Shown: positions 35,285 through 45,053, counted from the stretch's first letter. The stretch: DNA of 64,000 nt from JAFGMQ01 sp036733345 (GCA_036733345.1 DAINAR010000002.1:1-64000); one strand, 5' to 3'. Notes: generated by a model from the sequence alone, not told the origin. Translations and numbers: made by a program.

Positions 35285-37876
35285 ATGAGATTTGATAAAT
35301 TTACACTTAAGGCGCAGGAAGTAATTCAAGTTTCTCAACAATTTGCCGAAAGATTCGGACATCAGCAAATAGAACCAGAACACGTGGTTCGAGCTATTCT
35401 TGATCAAAAGGAGGGAGTTATTCCTCCTCTGCTCGGTAAAATAGGGGCCGATCAGACAGGGCTTATAAAATCCTTTGAAACTGCCCTGGAAAAAATCCCC
35501 CGTGTTTCCGGAGAAGGTTATGGGCAGGCATATCTATCTTCCCGTTCAAAAGCTGTTCTGGATAAGGCTTTTTTAGAAGCCGAACAAATGAAAGACGAAT
35601 TCGTCAGTCTTGAGCATATCCTTTTATCAGCATCTGAGGAGAAAAAGGGAGAGGCCGCTAAAATTCTTACATTGGCAGGCATTACAAGAGACGCAATTCT
35701 AAAGGCCCTTGTTGATATCAGGGGCGGCCATAGAATAAAAGATCAGAATCCCGAAGACAAGTATCAGGCACTTGAAAAATTCAGCAGAGACCTTACCGAT
35801 ATTGCTTCAAAAGGTAAGCTGGACCCGGTGATAGGCCGCGATGATGAAATACGACGGACAATTCAGGTATTATCAAGGAGAACAAAAAACAACCCGGTCC
35901 TTATCGGAGAACCAGGAGTAGGAAAAACCGCAATAGTTGAAGGACTGGCCCAGCGGATTGTACAGGGAGATATTCCTGAAACCTTAAAAGACAAGAGAGT
36001 TGTGGCACTGGACATGGGTGCACTCATTGCAGGCGCAAAATACCGCGGAGAATTTGAAGACAGGCTGAAGGCAGTTCTTAAAGAGATAATCGAATCAAAT
36101 GGCCAGATTATTCTTTTTATAGATGAAATGCATACTCTGGTCGGAGCAGGTGCTGCCGAAGGAGCTGTGGATGCATCAAATATGCTCAAGCCTGCACTTG
36201 CAAGAGGTGAGCTGAAATGTGTTGGCGCCACAACCATTAAGGAATACAGAAAATATATCGAAAAAGACGCCGCTCTTGAAAGACGCTTTCAACCTGTGAT
36301 GATTGAAGAACCAAGCGTTGAAGACACGATATCTATCCTGCGCGGGCTGAAAGAAAAATATGAAGTTCATCATGGCGTACGCATAAAAGACTCTGCCCTT
36401 GTAGCTGCCTCAACCCTCTCTCACAGGTATATAACTGACAGATTTTTGCCTGATAAGGCAATTGACCTGGTGGATGAAGCTACAAGCCGTCTCCGAATTG
36501 AAATAGACAGCATGCCTGCAGAAATCGATGATATCCAGAGAAAAATCACCCAACTCGAAATAGAGAGAGAAGCCCTTAAAAAAGAAAGAGACCAGGCATC
36601 CAGGGACAGACTTAAAACCCTTGAAAATGAGCTTAACTTATTAAAGGCTCAGACCGGTGAAATGATCTCTCATTGGAAAAAAGAAAAGGAAACCATCTCA
36701 AGGATAAGGGAAATAAAGGAAAAACTTGAATCGACGAAATCAGAGGCCCAGATAGCAGAACGCCAGGGAGATCTGACCAGGGCAGCCGAACTGAAGTACG
36801 GGACCCTTATTGATCTTGAAAAGAGGCTGGATGAGGAAAACAGGAGACTCGAAGAATCTCAATTGGATCAAAAGATGTTGAAGGAGGAGGTGGACAGCGA
36901 AGACATTGCAGAGGTCGTTGCTAAATGGACAGGTATACCCGTATCAAAAATGATGGAGGGAGAAAAGGAAAAGCTCCTGAATATGGAAGAAAGACTCTCA
37001 CAAAGAGTGATAGGACAGAAAAATGCCATTGTTGCTGTATCCAATGCAGTACGACGTGCGCGTTCAGGACTTCAGGACCCGAACAGACCGATCGGATCCT
37101 TTATTTTCATGGGGCCAACCGGAGTGGGAAAGACAGAGCTTGCAAGGGCTTTGGCCGAATTCCTGTTTGATGATGAACAGTACATGGTCCGTGTGGACAT
37201 GTCGGAATATATGGAAAAGCATTCTGTAGCACGACTGATTGGTGCACCTCCAGGCTATGTCGGATACGAGGAGGGTGGTTACCTGACAGAGTCAGTTAGA
37301 AGACATCCTTATTCAGTAGTTCTTTTTGATGAAATCGAAAAGGCCCATCCTGATGTCTTCAATGCCCTTCTGCAGATCCTGGATGACGGCAGGATGACAG
37401 ACGGCAAGGGGCGAACTGTTGATTTCAAAAATACTGTTCTGATTATGACATCTAATGTGGGAAGCCAGTGGATCCAGGAACTGGGTGCACAAAATCAACC
37501 TGAAATGGAAAAACGCATTATGGAATCACTCAGGGCAACTTTTAAACCTGAATTTCTTAACCGAACCGATGATATAATTATTTTTAATTCTCTCAGCCTT
37601 CAGGAGATTATGAAAATCGTTGACATTCAGATAAATCAATTAGGCAAACGCCTTAAAACCGCAAAAATCACAGTTGAACTCACTGATAAAGCCAAGAAAT
37701 TTCTTGCTGATTCCGGCTTTGATCCCGTCTACGGAGCCAGGCCCCTTAAAAGGGCTATTCAGCACCTGGTGCAGGATCCACTGGCAATGAAAATACTGGA
37801 CGGGTCCGTAAAGGAGGGAGACCATTTAAAACTTGATAAAAAAGACAATAAGATAATTTTCAGCGGAGACGCCTAG
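35285..37876 (+). CDS. clpB: ATP-dependent disaggregase ClpB
   Basis: An 863-residue Hsp100 chaperone. The N domain (1-145), first AAA+ module with Walker A GEPGVGKT (208-215), coiled-coil middle domain (about 405-520) and second AAA+ module with GPTGVGKT (about 609-616) are in order; the pore motifs KYRGEFE and GYVGYEEGG are visible. It has no ClpP-binding loop, as expected. With DnaK it rescues aggregated proteins. GGAGG precedes the ATG. Confidence 0.98.
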   Translation: MRFDKFTLKAQEVIQVSQQFAERFGHQQIEPEHVVRAILDQKEGVIPPLLGKIGADQTGLIKSFETALEKIPRVSGEGYGQAYLSSRSKAVLDKAFLEAEQMKDEFVSLEHILLSASEEKKGEAAKILTLAGITRDAILKALVDIRGGHRIKDQNPEDKYQALEKFSRDLTDIASKGKLDPVIGRDDEIRRTIQVLSRRTKNNPVLIGEPGVGKTAIVEGLAQRIVQGDIPETLKDKRVVALDMGALIAGAKYRGEFEDRLKAVLKEIIESNGQIILFIDEMHTLVGAGAAEGAVDASNMLKPALARGELKCVGATTIKEYRKYIEKDAALERRFQPVMIEEPSVEDTISILRGLKEKYEVHHGVRIKDSALVAASTLSHRYITDRFLPDKAIDLVDEATSRLRIEIDSMPAEIDDIQRKITQLEIEREALKKERDQASRDRLKTLENELNLLKAQTGEMISHWKKEKETISRIREIKEKLESTKSEAQIAERQGDLTRAAELKYGTLIDLEKRLDEENRRLEESQLDQKMLKEEVDSEDIAEVVAKWTGIPVSKMMEGEKEKLLNMEERLSQRVIGQKNAIVAVSNAVRRARSGLQDPNRPIGSFIFMGPTGVGKTELARALAEFLFDDEQYMVRVDMSEYMEKHSVARLIGAPPGYVGYEEGGYLTESVRRHPYSVVLFDEIEKAHPDVFNALLQILDDGRMTDGKGRTVDFKNTVLIMTSNVGSQWIQELGAQNQPEMEKRIMESLRATFKPEFLNRTDDIIIFNSLSLQEIMKIVDIQINQLGKRLKTAKITVELTDKAKKFLADSGFDPVYGARPLKRAIQHLVQDPLAMKILDGSVKEGDHLKLDKKDNKIIFSGDA

Positions 37877-37963
37877 AGACCTTTGAAGTTTGTTATTTTG
37901 AGGAGTGTTGACAACGAGAAAGCTTGATGATTCAATTCTGTTAAGATTTCTCCTCATATTATT
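37877..37963. repeat. Fragment of a GAGACCTTTG-type dispersed repeat
   Basis: Directly after the clpB stop, GAGACCTTTGAAGTTTGTTAT matches, apart from two changes, the inverted end of the element at 54313-54395; the remainder (TGAGGAG ... CTCCTCA) is palindromic and may end transcription between the converging clpB and exporter genes. Confidence 0.5.
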
Positions 37964-39784
37964 CTAAGCCCTCAATTGTATATCACTGAGCTGGCGAAAA
38001 CGCCCGTTTATCGACAGAAGGTATTCTCGGGTGCCGGACTCCACTATCCGGCCTCCTTCCAAAACAAATATCCGGTTTGATCTCCTTACTGTGCTCAGCC
38101 GGTGTGCTACAACCAGGATGGTTCTGCTGCCCTTCAGCTTTTCAATGGCTTCCTGAACGAATTTTTCGCTTTCGGCATCAAGAGCTGAAGCCGCCTCATC
38201 CAGAATCAATACGGCAGGGTCAATCAGAATTGCTCTGGCAATAGCTATACGCTGTCTCTGCCCTCCTGACAGAAGTACTCCCTGGTCCCCCACAACAGTC
38301 TCATATCCCTCAGGTTGTGCCTTTATAAAATCATGGGCATAAGCAGCCTTTGCCGCCTCAATTATCTGATCCATGTTTTTCTCAGGATGTCCATAATTTA
38401 TATTATTGGCTATGGTGTCATTAAAAAGGATAACTTCCTGGTTGACAATCCCAATCTGCCTGCGAAGGGATTCAAGTCTGACATCCCTTATATCATTTCC
38501 ATCAATCCTGATGGCTCCGCCGCTAACATCGTAGAAACGCGGAATCAAATCCATAAGCGTGCTTTTTCCTGCCCCTGTTGATCCCACAAAAGCCACCATT
38601 TCACCTGCCTTAACCTCAAACGATATATCTCTTAATACTAATTCATTAATTGAATAGCCAAAACTGACCCTGTCAAATAAAATAGAATTCTTATGTCTTG
38701 GAAGAGTATTTGCTCCGGGCATTTCCTGAATGGATGGAACAGTGTCCATTATGCCGAAAACCCGTTTTGTCGCTCCCTGAAGTGTCCTCAGATTATTGTT
38801 CACAAGGGCAAGCCTTTTGATAGGGGCATAAACCCTTGAAAAGGCATAAACCATGGACATGAGTTCTCCCAGAGAATGATGAAAATATGTTTTTCCGACA
38901 ATCAGGATTGCAGGCAATACTAAAAAAACAGTTGAATCCATCATTGGGCCAAGCCCCAGCTCCCACCTGCTCCAGTGCATAACCCTTTTATAAAGATGGT
39001 TAGCCAGTCCTCGAAACTTTTTTACCTCTTTATCACCCATGAAAAACCCATGAACAACTTTAAGGCAAAGCAGTATCTCCTGGTATGCTGAGGTAACATC
39101 TGAAGTGGCATCCTGAACCCTTGTTGAATGTTTTTTTACCTTTCTTCCAAACAGACGAATCAATCCCACTATAATGGGGACAACAAAAAAGACGAGCAGC
39201 GTAAGTCTGTAATTCATAAAAAACAGATAAAACAGAAAGACCAGCGCAGTCAGCGGGTACTCGATCAGGCCTATCAGGACATTCGCAATCAGTCCCTGCA
39301 GTACTGTCAGGTCGGCGGTAGACCTCGCAATCAGTTCCCCTGTTTTTCTGGTATGGTAAAAACCCAGGGGAAGAGAAACAAATTTCTTAAAAAGATCTAT
39401 CCTTAAAGATCTCACAGACCTGTTCGAAAAGGCAGCAGCAGAAAGACCGCTTAGATAGATGGTAACGGATTTAAAAAGGATGGAAACAAATGCCACCGAG
39501 GTAAGGATAACAAGGAGCCTGTTGGGAGAAACTCCTTCCACGAGCACCAATTGAGTCTTATGCCACGAAAACCATGATCCCTGATCAAAAGCAATCCAGG
39601 GTATTTTCCATACAACCGGATCAGAACCTGACTTCATGCCTTCGTCAACAAAAGGCTGAAGTAGATATGCCGGAACAACGACGAACAGCGATGAAATGCC
39701 AGTGAGTATCAAAGCGCAAACCACCAGACCGCGATGTCGCTTCACATACTGTGCAATATCTTTTCCTAATATGAAATTCAGCAT
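37964..39784 (-). CDS. MsbA-type lipid/lipopolysaccharide ABC exporter
   Basis: A 606-residue half-transporter: six membrane segments (residues 20-335) and an ATPase domain (about 360-606) with GSTGAGKST (near 401), signature LLSGGQRQRIAIARAI and Walker B AVLILDEAASALD. The family flips lipid A-core or other lipids and drugs across the inner membrane. The neighbouring lipopolysaccharide and polysaccharide genes suit an MsbA role, but exporters of glycolipids or toxins look alike. The gene is followed on its 3' side by convergent clpB. Confidence 0.88.
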   Translation of the reverse strand: MLNFILGKDIAQYVKRHRGLVVCALILTGISSLFVVVPAYLLQPFVDEGMKSGSDPVVWKIPWIAFDQGSWFSWHKTQLVLVEGVSPNRLLVILTSVAFVSILFKSVTIYLSGLSAAAFSNRSVRSLRIDLFKKFVSLPLGFYHTRKTGELIARSTADLTVLQGLIANVLIGLIEYPLTALVFLFYLFFMNYRLTLLVFFVVPIIVGLIRLFGRKVKKHSTRVQDATSDVTSAYQEILLCLKVVHGFFMGDKEVKKFRGLANHLYKRVMHWSRWELGLGPMMDSTVFLVLPAILIVGKTYFHHSLGELMSMVYAFSRVYAPIKRLALVNNNLRTLQGATKRVFGIMDTVPSIQEMPGANTLPRHKNSILFDRVSFGYSINELVLRDISFEVKAGEMVAFVGSTGAGKSTLMDLIPRFYDVSGGAIRIDGNDIRDVRLESLRRQIGIVNQEVILFNDTIANNINYGHPEKNMDQIIEAAKAAYAHDFIKAQPEGYETVVGDQGVLLSGGQRQRIAIARAILIDPAVLILDEAASALDAESEKFVQEAIEKLKGSRTILVVAHRLSTVRRSNRIFVLEGGRIVESGTREYLLSINGRFRQLSDIQLRA

Positions 39785-39829
39785 ATTCTTTTTATTCGCA
39801 AAAAAGGCCCAATCCGCAATCTAATTTGG

Positions 39830-39975
39830 ACATCAGCAATGAACTGCCCCGCCGCAATCAGCGAGGTATCCTGGCAAATGCCCCGGGAGCGGAGGCTTGT
39901 CCGCCTTTTACCAGCCCTTGGCTGGTTGGCTGGTTGGCTGGCGGATCTCGTCCGCCTCAGGCGGATCAAAACCGT
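39830..39975. repeat. Palindromic repeat cluster between the exporter gene and cysNC
   Basis: The 228-base gap holds GGCTTGTCCGCC and TCCGCC-TCA-GGCGGA palindromes and three head-to-tail copies of TTGGCTGG (39918-39941). The style (GGCGGA/TCCGCC hairpins, high G+C) resembles the element inside smc. No gene lies here. Confidence 0.6.
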
Positions 39976-40012
39976 AAAGTTAAAATGGGTTTCCGACAGA
40001 CATATGTCTCTA

Positions 40013-41908
40013 TTATATTATTTTATTCTTCTCAAGGATTGCCGCAATATCATCAACAATATTCTCAACTGTCTTTAAATCCGTTTCAGCCACTATCTCT
40101 GCATCCTCCGGTTCTTCATACGGCGAAGAAATTCCAGTAAAATCGTCTATTTCACCCCTGAGGGCCCTTTTATATAATCCGTTTGGATCGCGCCTTTTAC
40201 ATACCTCAAGATCGCATTTAACAAAGACTTCAAAAAATCGCTCCTTCGGTATCAGCGACCTGACTGTCATCCTGTCTTTTTCAAAGGGAGAAATAAAGGT
40301 ACATATGACAATCTTTCCTGATTCAAAAAAGAGCTTTGCCGCTTCCCCTACTCTCCGAATATTTTCCGTCCTGTCTTTTTCTGAAAAACCGAGGTCTCCA
40401 CAAAGCCCGTGTCTGATATTATCTCCATCAAGCAGCATTGTCTGATACCCTGAATCAAAAAGCCTCTTTTCAAGGTTTCTTGCAATTGTCGACTTTCCTG
40501 ATCCTGAATACCCTGTAAGCCAAACTACAGCGGCCTTGTGACCGTTTCGCATCTCCCTTGCCTCACGCGGAATATTCCAGCCAGTCCAGATTGTATGAGG
40601 TGACTTGGTCTGTTTTATCCCCTCTGTTTTTGCTGCTTCTACAATGTCCTCGACCTTTCTTTCCGCCCCCCTGATCATCCCTGCAGCAACCGTATTATTA
40701 GTCAGGGGATCAATCAGGATAAAGCTTCCGGTGCCTCGATTTACCTTGTAGGAGTCAAAAAATATGGCAGAAGAAGTCTTTACAGCCACTCTGGCGATCT
40801 CATTCAGCATTAATGTATCGGCCGGTTCCCTGTGAAGTGTATTTACATCTATTTTGTAAAAAATCTTAGTGATAAAAGCCCTTGCATTCCTTGTTGTATG
40901 CTTAAGGACAAACGAGTTGCTTTTTACAAGCCTCCGGTCGTCCATCCAGCAGATAATTGCCTCAAATATATTGCTTACCTGCGGAAGGTTATCCCTCCGC
41001 ACAATCATATCGCCCCTGCTTATATCTATTTCGTCTTCCAGGGTCAAAACTACAGACTGAGAGGCAAATGCTTCGGAAAGCTCACCATCATAGGTAGTGA
41101 TGGATTTGATGCTTGTTCTTTTGCCTGAGGGAAGTACGGCAATTTCCTGCCCCGGGCTGACAGTTCCTGACGTTACGGTTCCGGCAAAACCCCTGAAGTC
41201 AAGATTGGGTCGAATCACATACTGAACCGGAAAGCGGAAGTCAAGCAGGTTTCTGTCAGCGGTAACATGAACTGTTTCAAGATAATGGAGCAGGCTGGAT
41301 CCATTATACCACGACATTTTATCACTCTTTTTTACAACGTTGTCACCCTTGAGGGCGGAAACGGGTATAAATACAAGGTCATGGATATCAAGTTTCTCGG
41401 AAAACTCCTCATAGGAAGACACAATATCCTCATAAACCTCTCTTGAATAGTCAACGAGGTCCATTTTATTAACAGCAACTATTAGATGCGGGAGCTGCAA
41501 TAAAGAAATAATAATTCCGTGCCGCTTTGACTGGGTCAAAACACCCTTGCGGGCATCAATTAAAATGATCGCCAGCTGTGAAGTTGATGCACCTGTAACA
41601 GTGTTGCGCGTGTACTGCTCATGGCCTGGAGTATCCGCGATAATGAATTTCCTGTTTGGAGTCTCAAAATATCTGTAAGCGACATCAATCGTAATTCCCT
41701 GTTCTCTCTCAGCGGAAAGGCCGTCAAGCAGAAGGGCGAGATCGGCCTCTTCGTACCCTTTCTTCTTTGATGTCTTTTCAACAGCGGCATACTGATCCTC
41801 ATAAATGGATTTTGTTTCGTACAAAAGACGGCCTATTAATGTCGATTTTCCGTCATCCACGCTTCCGGTTGTGCTGAATCTGAGAAGAGTCTTTTCTCTG
41901 CTGTCCAT
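40013..41908 (-). CDS. cysNC: Bifunctional sulfate adenylyltransferase subunit 1 / APS kinase
   Basis: A 631-residue fusion. Residues 1-440 are the CysN GTPase of the elongation-factor family (P-loop TTGSVDDGKST; DTPGHEQY; NKMD), and residues 455-631 are APS kinase (P-loop GYSGSGKST near 467; DGDNIRHGL). With CysD it makes APS from sulfate and ATP and then PAPS. The ATG at 41908 overlaps the cysD stop (TGATG). No PAPS reductase or sulfotransferase is in the window. Dissimilatory sulfate reducers use a different ATP sulfurylase (Sat), so this set next to a glycan locus hints at PAPS for polysaccharide sulfation; assimilation is the alternative. Confidence 0.95.
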   Translation of the reverse strand: MDSREKTLLRFSTTGSVDDGKSTLIGRLLYETKSIYEDQYAAVEKTSKKKGYEEADLALLLDGLSAEREQGITIDVAYRYFETPNRKFIIADTPGHEQYTRNTVTGASTSQLAIILIDARKGVLTQSKRHGIIISLLQLPHLIVAVNKMDLVDYSREVYEDIVSSYEEFSEKLDIHDLVFIPVSALKGDNVVKKSDKMSWYNGSSLLHYLETVHVTADRNLLDFRFPVQYVIRPNLDFRGFAGTVTSGTVSPGQEIAVLPSGKRTSIKSITTYDGELSEAFASQSVVLTLEDEIDISRGDMIVRRDNLPQVSNIFEAIICWMDDRRLVKSNSFVLKHTTRNARAFITKIFYKIDVNTLHREPADTLMLNEIARVAVKTSSAIFFDSYKVNRGTGSFILIDPLTNNTVAAGMIRGAERKVEDIVEAAKTEGIKQTKSPHTIWTGWNIPREAREMRNGHKAAVVWLTGYSGSGKSTIARNLEKRLFDSGYQTMLLDGDNIRHGLCGDLGFSEKDRTENIRRVGEAAKLFFESGKIVICTFISPFEKDRMTVRSLIPKERFFEVFVKCDLEVCKRRDPNGLYKRALRGEIDDFTGISSPYEEPEDAEIVAETDLKTVENIVDDIAAILEKNKII

Positions 41909-42837
41909 CAAAAATAGCCTTCCTTCTTTTTATCTTCCATGGCCGAATCGCTTCCTAGATCTATTATCCGGTTTTCTCGTTCAGATTTTTTTGTTTTTTC
42001 AAGGTCTTCAATAAGGCTGTCAATATTTCCTGCAGTGGATTCAACGGCGCCTGTACACGGGACACATCCAAGGCTTCTGAACCTGCACATAACTGTTTCA
42101 ATCACCTCATCCTGCAGCCTGATCCTGTCTTCACCATTCAGCGGCCTGGAATACGAGTGCAAAGGGATAAGAACGCCATTCCTTCTTATTACCTCACGTT
42201 TCATTGCAAAATAGATTGGAACAACAGGTATGTTCTCAAGCTTAATGTACTGCCAGATATCAACTTCAGTCCAGTTGCTTAAAGGGAATACCCTGACGGA
42301 TTGGCCTTCATTCAACCGGGCGTTATAAAGATTCCAGAGCTCAGGACGCTGGTTTTTAGGGTCCCATTGTCCGAATTCATCACGCAGGGAAAAGACCCGC
42401 TCTTTGGCGCGGGATTTTTCCTCTTCTCTCCTGGCTCCTCCGAATGCAGCATCAAATTCATGCCTCCTTAATGCATCAAGCAGGGCCTGTGTTTTCAAAT
42501 ACCCGCAACATCTGTCCGTGCCCAGATTTAATGGATGACATCCCTTTGCAATCCATTCCTCATTGCGCTCAACAATAAGTTTCGCACCGATTTGCCTGCA
42601 GAATCTGTCACGGAATTCATACATTTCAGGAAATTTATAACCTGTGTCGATATGCATGAGGGGAAAAGGAAATTTCGCCGGATAAAATGCCTTTTGCGCC
42701 AGACGAATCATAACGCTCGAATCTTTTCCAACCGAATAAAGCATTACAGGATTCTTAAACTCGGCCACGACTTCCCGGATAATATAAATAGATTCCGCTT
42801 CAATTTGCTTTAGATATGAAAGACTGTAGGAACTCAT
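41908..42837 (-). CDS. cysD: Sulfate adenylyltransferase subunit 2
   Basis: A 309-residue PP-loop enzyme. The nucleotide-binding motif YSVGKDSSVM (near residues 34-43), the GARREEEKSRAKER segment and the C-terminal Cys pair CRFRSLGCVPCTGAV are typical. It catalyses the adenylyl transfer powered by CysN. I chose the ATG at 42837; a TTG lies two codons upstream. Coupled to cysNC by overlap. Confidence 0.96.
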   Translation of the reverse strand: MSSYSLSYLKQIEAESIYIIREVVAEFKNPVMLYSVGKDSSVMIRLAQKAFYPAKFPFPLMHIDTGYKFPEMYEFRDRFCRQIGAKLIVERNEEWIAKGCHPLNLGTDRCCGYLKTQALLDALRRHEFDAAFGGARREEEKSRAKERVFSLRDEFGQWDPKNQRPELWNLYNARLNEGQSVRVFPLSNWTEVDIWQYIKLENIPVVPIYFAMKREVIRRNGVLIPLHSYSRPLNGEDRIRLQDEVIETVMCRFRSLGCVPCTGAVESTAGNIDSLIEDLEKTKKSERENRIIDLGSDSAMEDKKKEGYF

Positions 42838-42954
42838 TAACAACGACCTTATAAAAAATTAACATCTCATAATATTCTTTCCGGGTTTCCGGCTAATAAC
42901 ACCTTTAAACAATCTCCGGAATCAAATTCCTGTCCGTATAATTATGATTCAACT

Positions 42955-44598
42955 TTATATCTCTAATTCTTTAAGGCCTGTTTCACCTTTCTTGTAGGCC
43001 TTTGAACACAATCCGCACTCAAGATTATCATTAAGTCTTTCTCCGCATTTACACATCCACCCGACCTGTCTTGAAGGACTGCCCACCACAAGTGCATAAT
43101 CGGGGACATCCTTTAAAACTACCGCTCCAGCTCCCACAAATGCGTATCGACCTATTGTAATCCCGCACATGATCGTGCAGTTGGCTCCCAGGCTTGCCCC
43201 GTTTTTGACCAGAATCGGCCTTAACTGGTCCATCTTTGTAATCTCCGCCCTGGGATTATAAACATTTGTAAAAACCATTGATGGTCCGCAGAAAACCCCA
43301 TCCTCAAGTGTAACACCCTTGTAAACACTTACATTATTTTGGATCTTGCAGCCATTGCCGATTGTAACATCCGGCCCTATCACAACATTCTGACCGATAT
43401 TGCATCGTTCACCAATTCTTGATCCTGGAAGGACATGGGAAAAGTGCCAGATCTTTGTTCCTGGACCTATTTCGCAACCTTTATCGATTAGGGCCGTTTC
43501 ATGAACGAAGCAGTTCTGGAATGCAGGTAATGGGTAAGGGGGAATGGGTAATGGGGCAGGGGTCTCCTGACTCCTCACTTCTGAATCCTCACCAATCACT
43601 ATCCTCCGGCTCTGTTCATCCAGTGACTTCTGGGCGGCGTTCAGGATCCTCAAAACACTTAGTCCTTCTCTGCCGTCAGTCTTTGGCTGTTTGTTGTTTT
43701 TTATACAATCAAGAAAATGTGCACATTCCAGCATTAAGGGTTCATCATCAGGGATATCAATCCGTTCAGGTTCTGCTCTGGCCGGAACCGGTGTGCTGTT
43801 CTGCCATTTGATCTCATGAGGATAAAGGAGCAGTTTTTCTTCGCGTGGCTTTGTATCATCAAACACGGCCATTTTCCGATCCCCAACTACAACAAGCTTC
43901 TGTTCCTTGAAAGGATGCAGCCAGGAGACGAAAATATGGGCCTGTAATCCTGACGGAAATTCAAGATGCGTTGTGGTCACGTCGGCAATCTCTTTATGAA
44001 GATAATTGCCGCCTGTTGAAGAAACGCTTTCAGGCTCTTCTCCGGCAAGTGACAGGATCATGGAGATATCATGAGGAGCAAAAGACCATAGAATATTCTC
44101 TTCCCTGCGGATCTTCCCGAGATTCAGTCGATTGGAATATATATAATTGATACGGCCCAGATCTCCTTTGGCAGCCAGTTCCTTGAGCTTTACAAAAGCG
44201 GGATGATACTGGAGCAGGTGCCCAACCATAATTATCCTGTCCTTTTCTTTTGCAAGTGCAATAAGTTCCTCCGCCTGATTCTCGTAAAGCACCAGGGGCT
44301 TTTCAACAAAGACATGCTTGCCGGCAAGGAGGACTTCCCTGGCGAGGGTGTAGTGTATTTCAGCTGGAGTTGCTATAACTGCGGCCTGGATATCCTGATG
44401 GGCAATCACATCCTTAAGGGCCAGGCAGGTTTCCACTTCGGGATATTTTTTCTTGAATTGCGCCAGCAGGATTTCATTTTTGTCACATATCAATTTCAAT
44501 GAATTGAAATTGTTAAAATTACGAATGAGGTTTTTACCCCAATAACCACTGCCTATAACTGCTACAGATGTCCTGTTTTTGTTTTCCGAATTTTCCAT
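42955..44598 (-). CDS. Fusion: Gfo/Idh/MocA dehydrogenase plus left-handed beta-helix acetyltransferase (WbpB-WbpD type)
   Basis: A 547-residue two-domain protein. Residues 1-335 are a sugar dehydrogenase (NAD motif VIGSGYWGKN at 14-23; EKPLV at 99-103). Residues 362-525 are a hexapeptide-repeat acyltransferase (IGPGTKIWHFSHV; VTIGNGCKIQNNVSVYKGV; GSPSRQVGWMCKCG) as in WbpD/WlbB, which acetylate UDP-3-amino-GlcNAcA. In the usual pathway WbpB oxidises C3 and WbpD acetylates after an aminotransferase step; that aminotransferase (WbpE) is not in this window. The proline-rich linker (about 336-361) is encoded by low-complexity repeat DNA. Such fusions are known in some genomes, and a bifunctional sugar enzyme is likely. 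Confidence 0.88.
   Translation of the reverse strand: MENSENKNRTSVAVIGSGYWGKNLIRNFNNFNSLKLICDKNEILLAQFKKKYPEVETCLALKDVIAHQDIQAAVIATPAEIHYTLAREVLLAGKHVFVEKPLVLYENQAEELIALAKEKDRIIMVGHLLQYHPAFVKLKELAAKGDLGRINYIYSNRLNLGKIRREENILWSFAPHDISMILSLAGEEPESVSSTGGNYLHKEIADVTTTHLEFPSGLQAHIFVSWLHPFKEQKLVVVGDRKMAVFDDTKPREEKLLLYPHEIKWQNSTPVPARAEPERIDIPDDEPLMLECAHFLDCIKNNKQPKTDGREGLSVLRILNAAQKSLDEQSRRIVIGEDSEVRSQETPAPLPIPPYPLPAFQNCFVHETALIDKGCEIGPGTKIWHFSHVLPGSRIGERCNIGQNVVIGPDVTIGNGCKIQNNVSVYKGVTLEDGVFCGPSMVFTNVYNPRAEITKMDQLRPILVKNGASLGANCTIMCGITIGRYAFVGAGAVVLKDVPDYALVVGSPSRQVGWMCKCGERLNDNLECGLCSKAYKKGETGLKELEI
43524..43600. repeat. Low-complexity G-rich repeat inside the fusion gene linker
   Basis: On the plus strand GGTAATGGGTAAGGGGGAAT recurs as ATGGGTAATGGGG, followed by a CTCCTGACTCCTCACTTCTG run. 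Such imperfect short tandem repeats normally lie between genes; here they encode the linker VRSQETPAPLPIPPYPLPAF between the two enzyme domains. Confidence 0.6.
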
Positions 44599-44618
44599 TT
44601 TATGCTCCGGACTTTTGA

Positions 44619-44990
44619 TTATTTATCGGGTCCTTGTTCTTTTTCCGATACGCCTGGCCGTTCTGCTTCATAAAGAGCAAGGCGCTGGGTAAGAATACGA
44701 AGCCTTCTCTCCTGTTCCGAACGGTCGATATCCATGGTCAGCATCTTGATAAGAATAAGGGCTATTCCCACTACAATAAATAGAACCGGCGGATAATTGA
44801 CGCCGAATACTCCTGCGATGTGATTAATCAACTGGGGAAATGCCCCGAACAAAATGCTTCCACCGGCAACCAGAAGCCACCAGGAGGCATGCCTGGTATG
44901 CAGGAGGTCTTTTCGAATCAGAAAGATAATGACTCCGGCAATAATAAAGCCAAGGACAAAAGATGTAAAATGGTAAGAAAAAAATCGCAT
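44619..44990 (-). CDS. DUF2304-type small membrane protein
   Basis: A 123-residue protein with three hydrophobic segments (about residues 8-24, 36-55, 68-87) and a charged, heptad-like tail (RSEQERRLRILTQRLALYEAE), the layout of DUF2304 proteins. These commonly sit next to polyprenyl-phosphate glycosyltransferases, as here (the GT2 gene at 45054 on the same strand), and probably help anchor or flip the lipid-linked sugar. The exact role is unknown. Confidence 0.75.
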   Translation of the reverse strand: MRFFSYHFTSFVLGFIIAGVIIFLIRKDLLHTRHASWWLLVAGGSILFGAFPQLINHIAGVFGVNYPPVLFIVVGIALILIKMLTMDIDRSEQERRLRILTQRLALYEAERPGVSEKEQGPDK

Positions 44991-45053
44991 GTATTTATTC
45001 CCTTATTTGATTATTACAGGCCCTTGAATCCAAAGAATGCTATCTTTAACATT

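Noticed and set aside
39918..39941. Three tandem copies of TTGGCTGG as a possible CRISPR or satellite
   Set aside because: Units are only eight bases with no spacers; it is part of a small palindromic repeat cluster.
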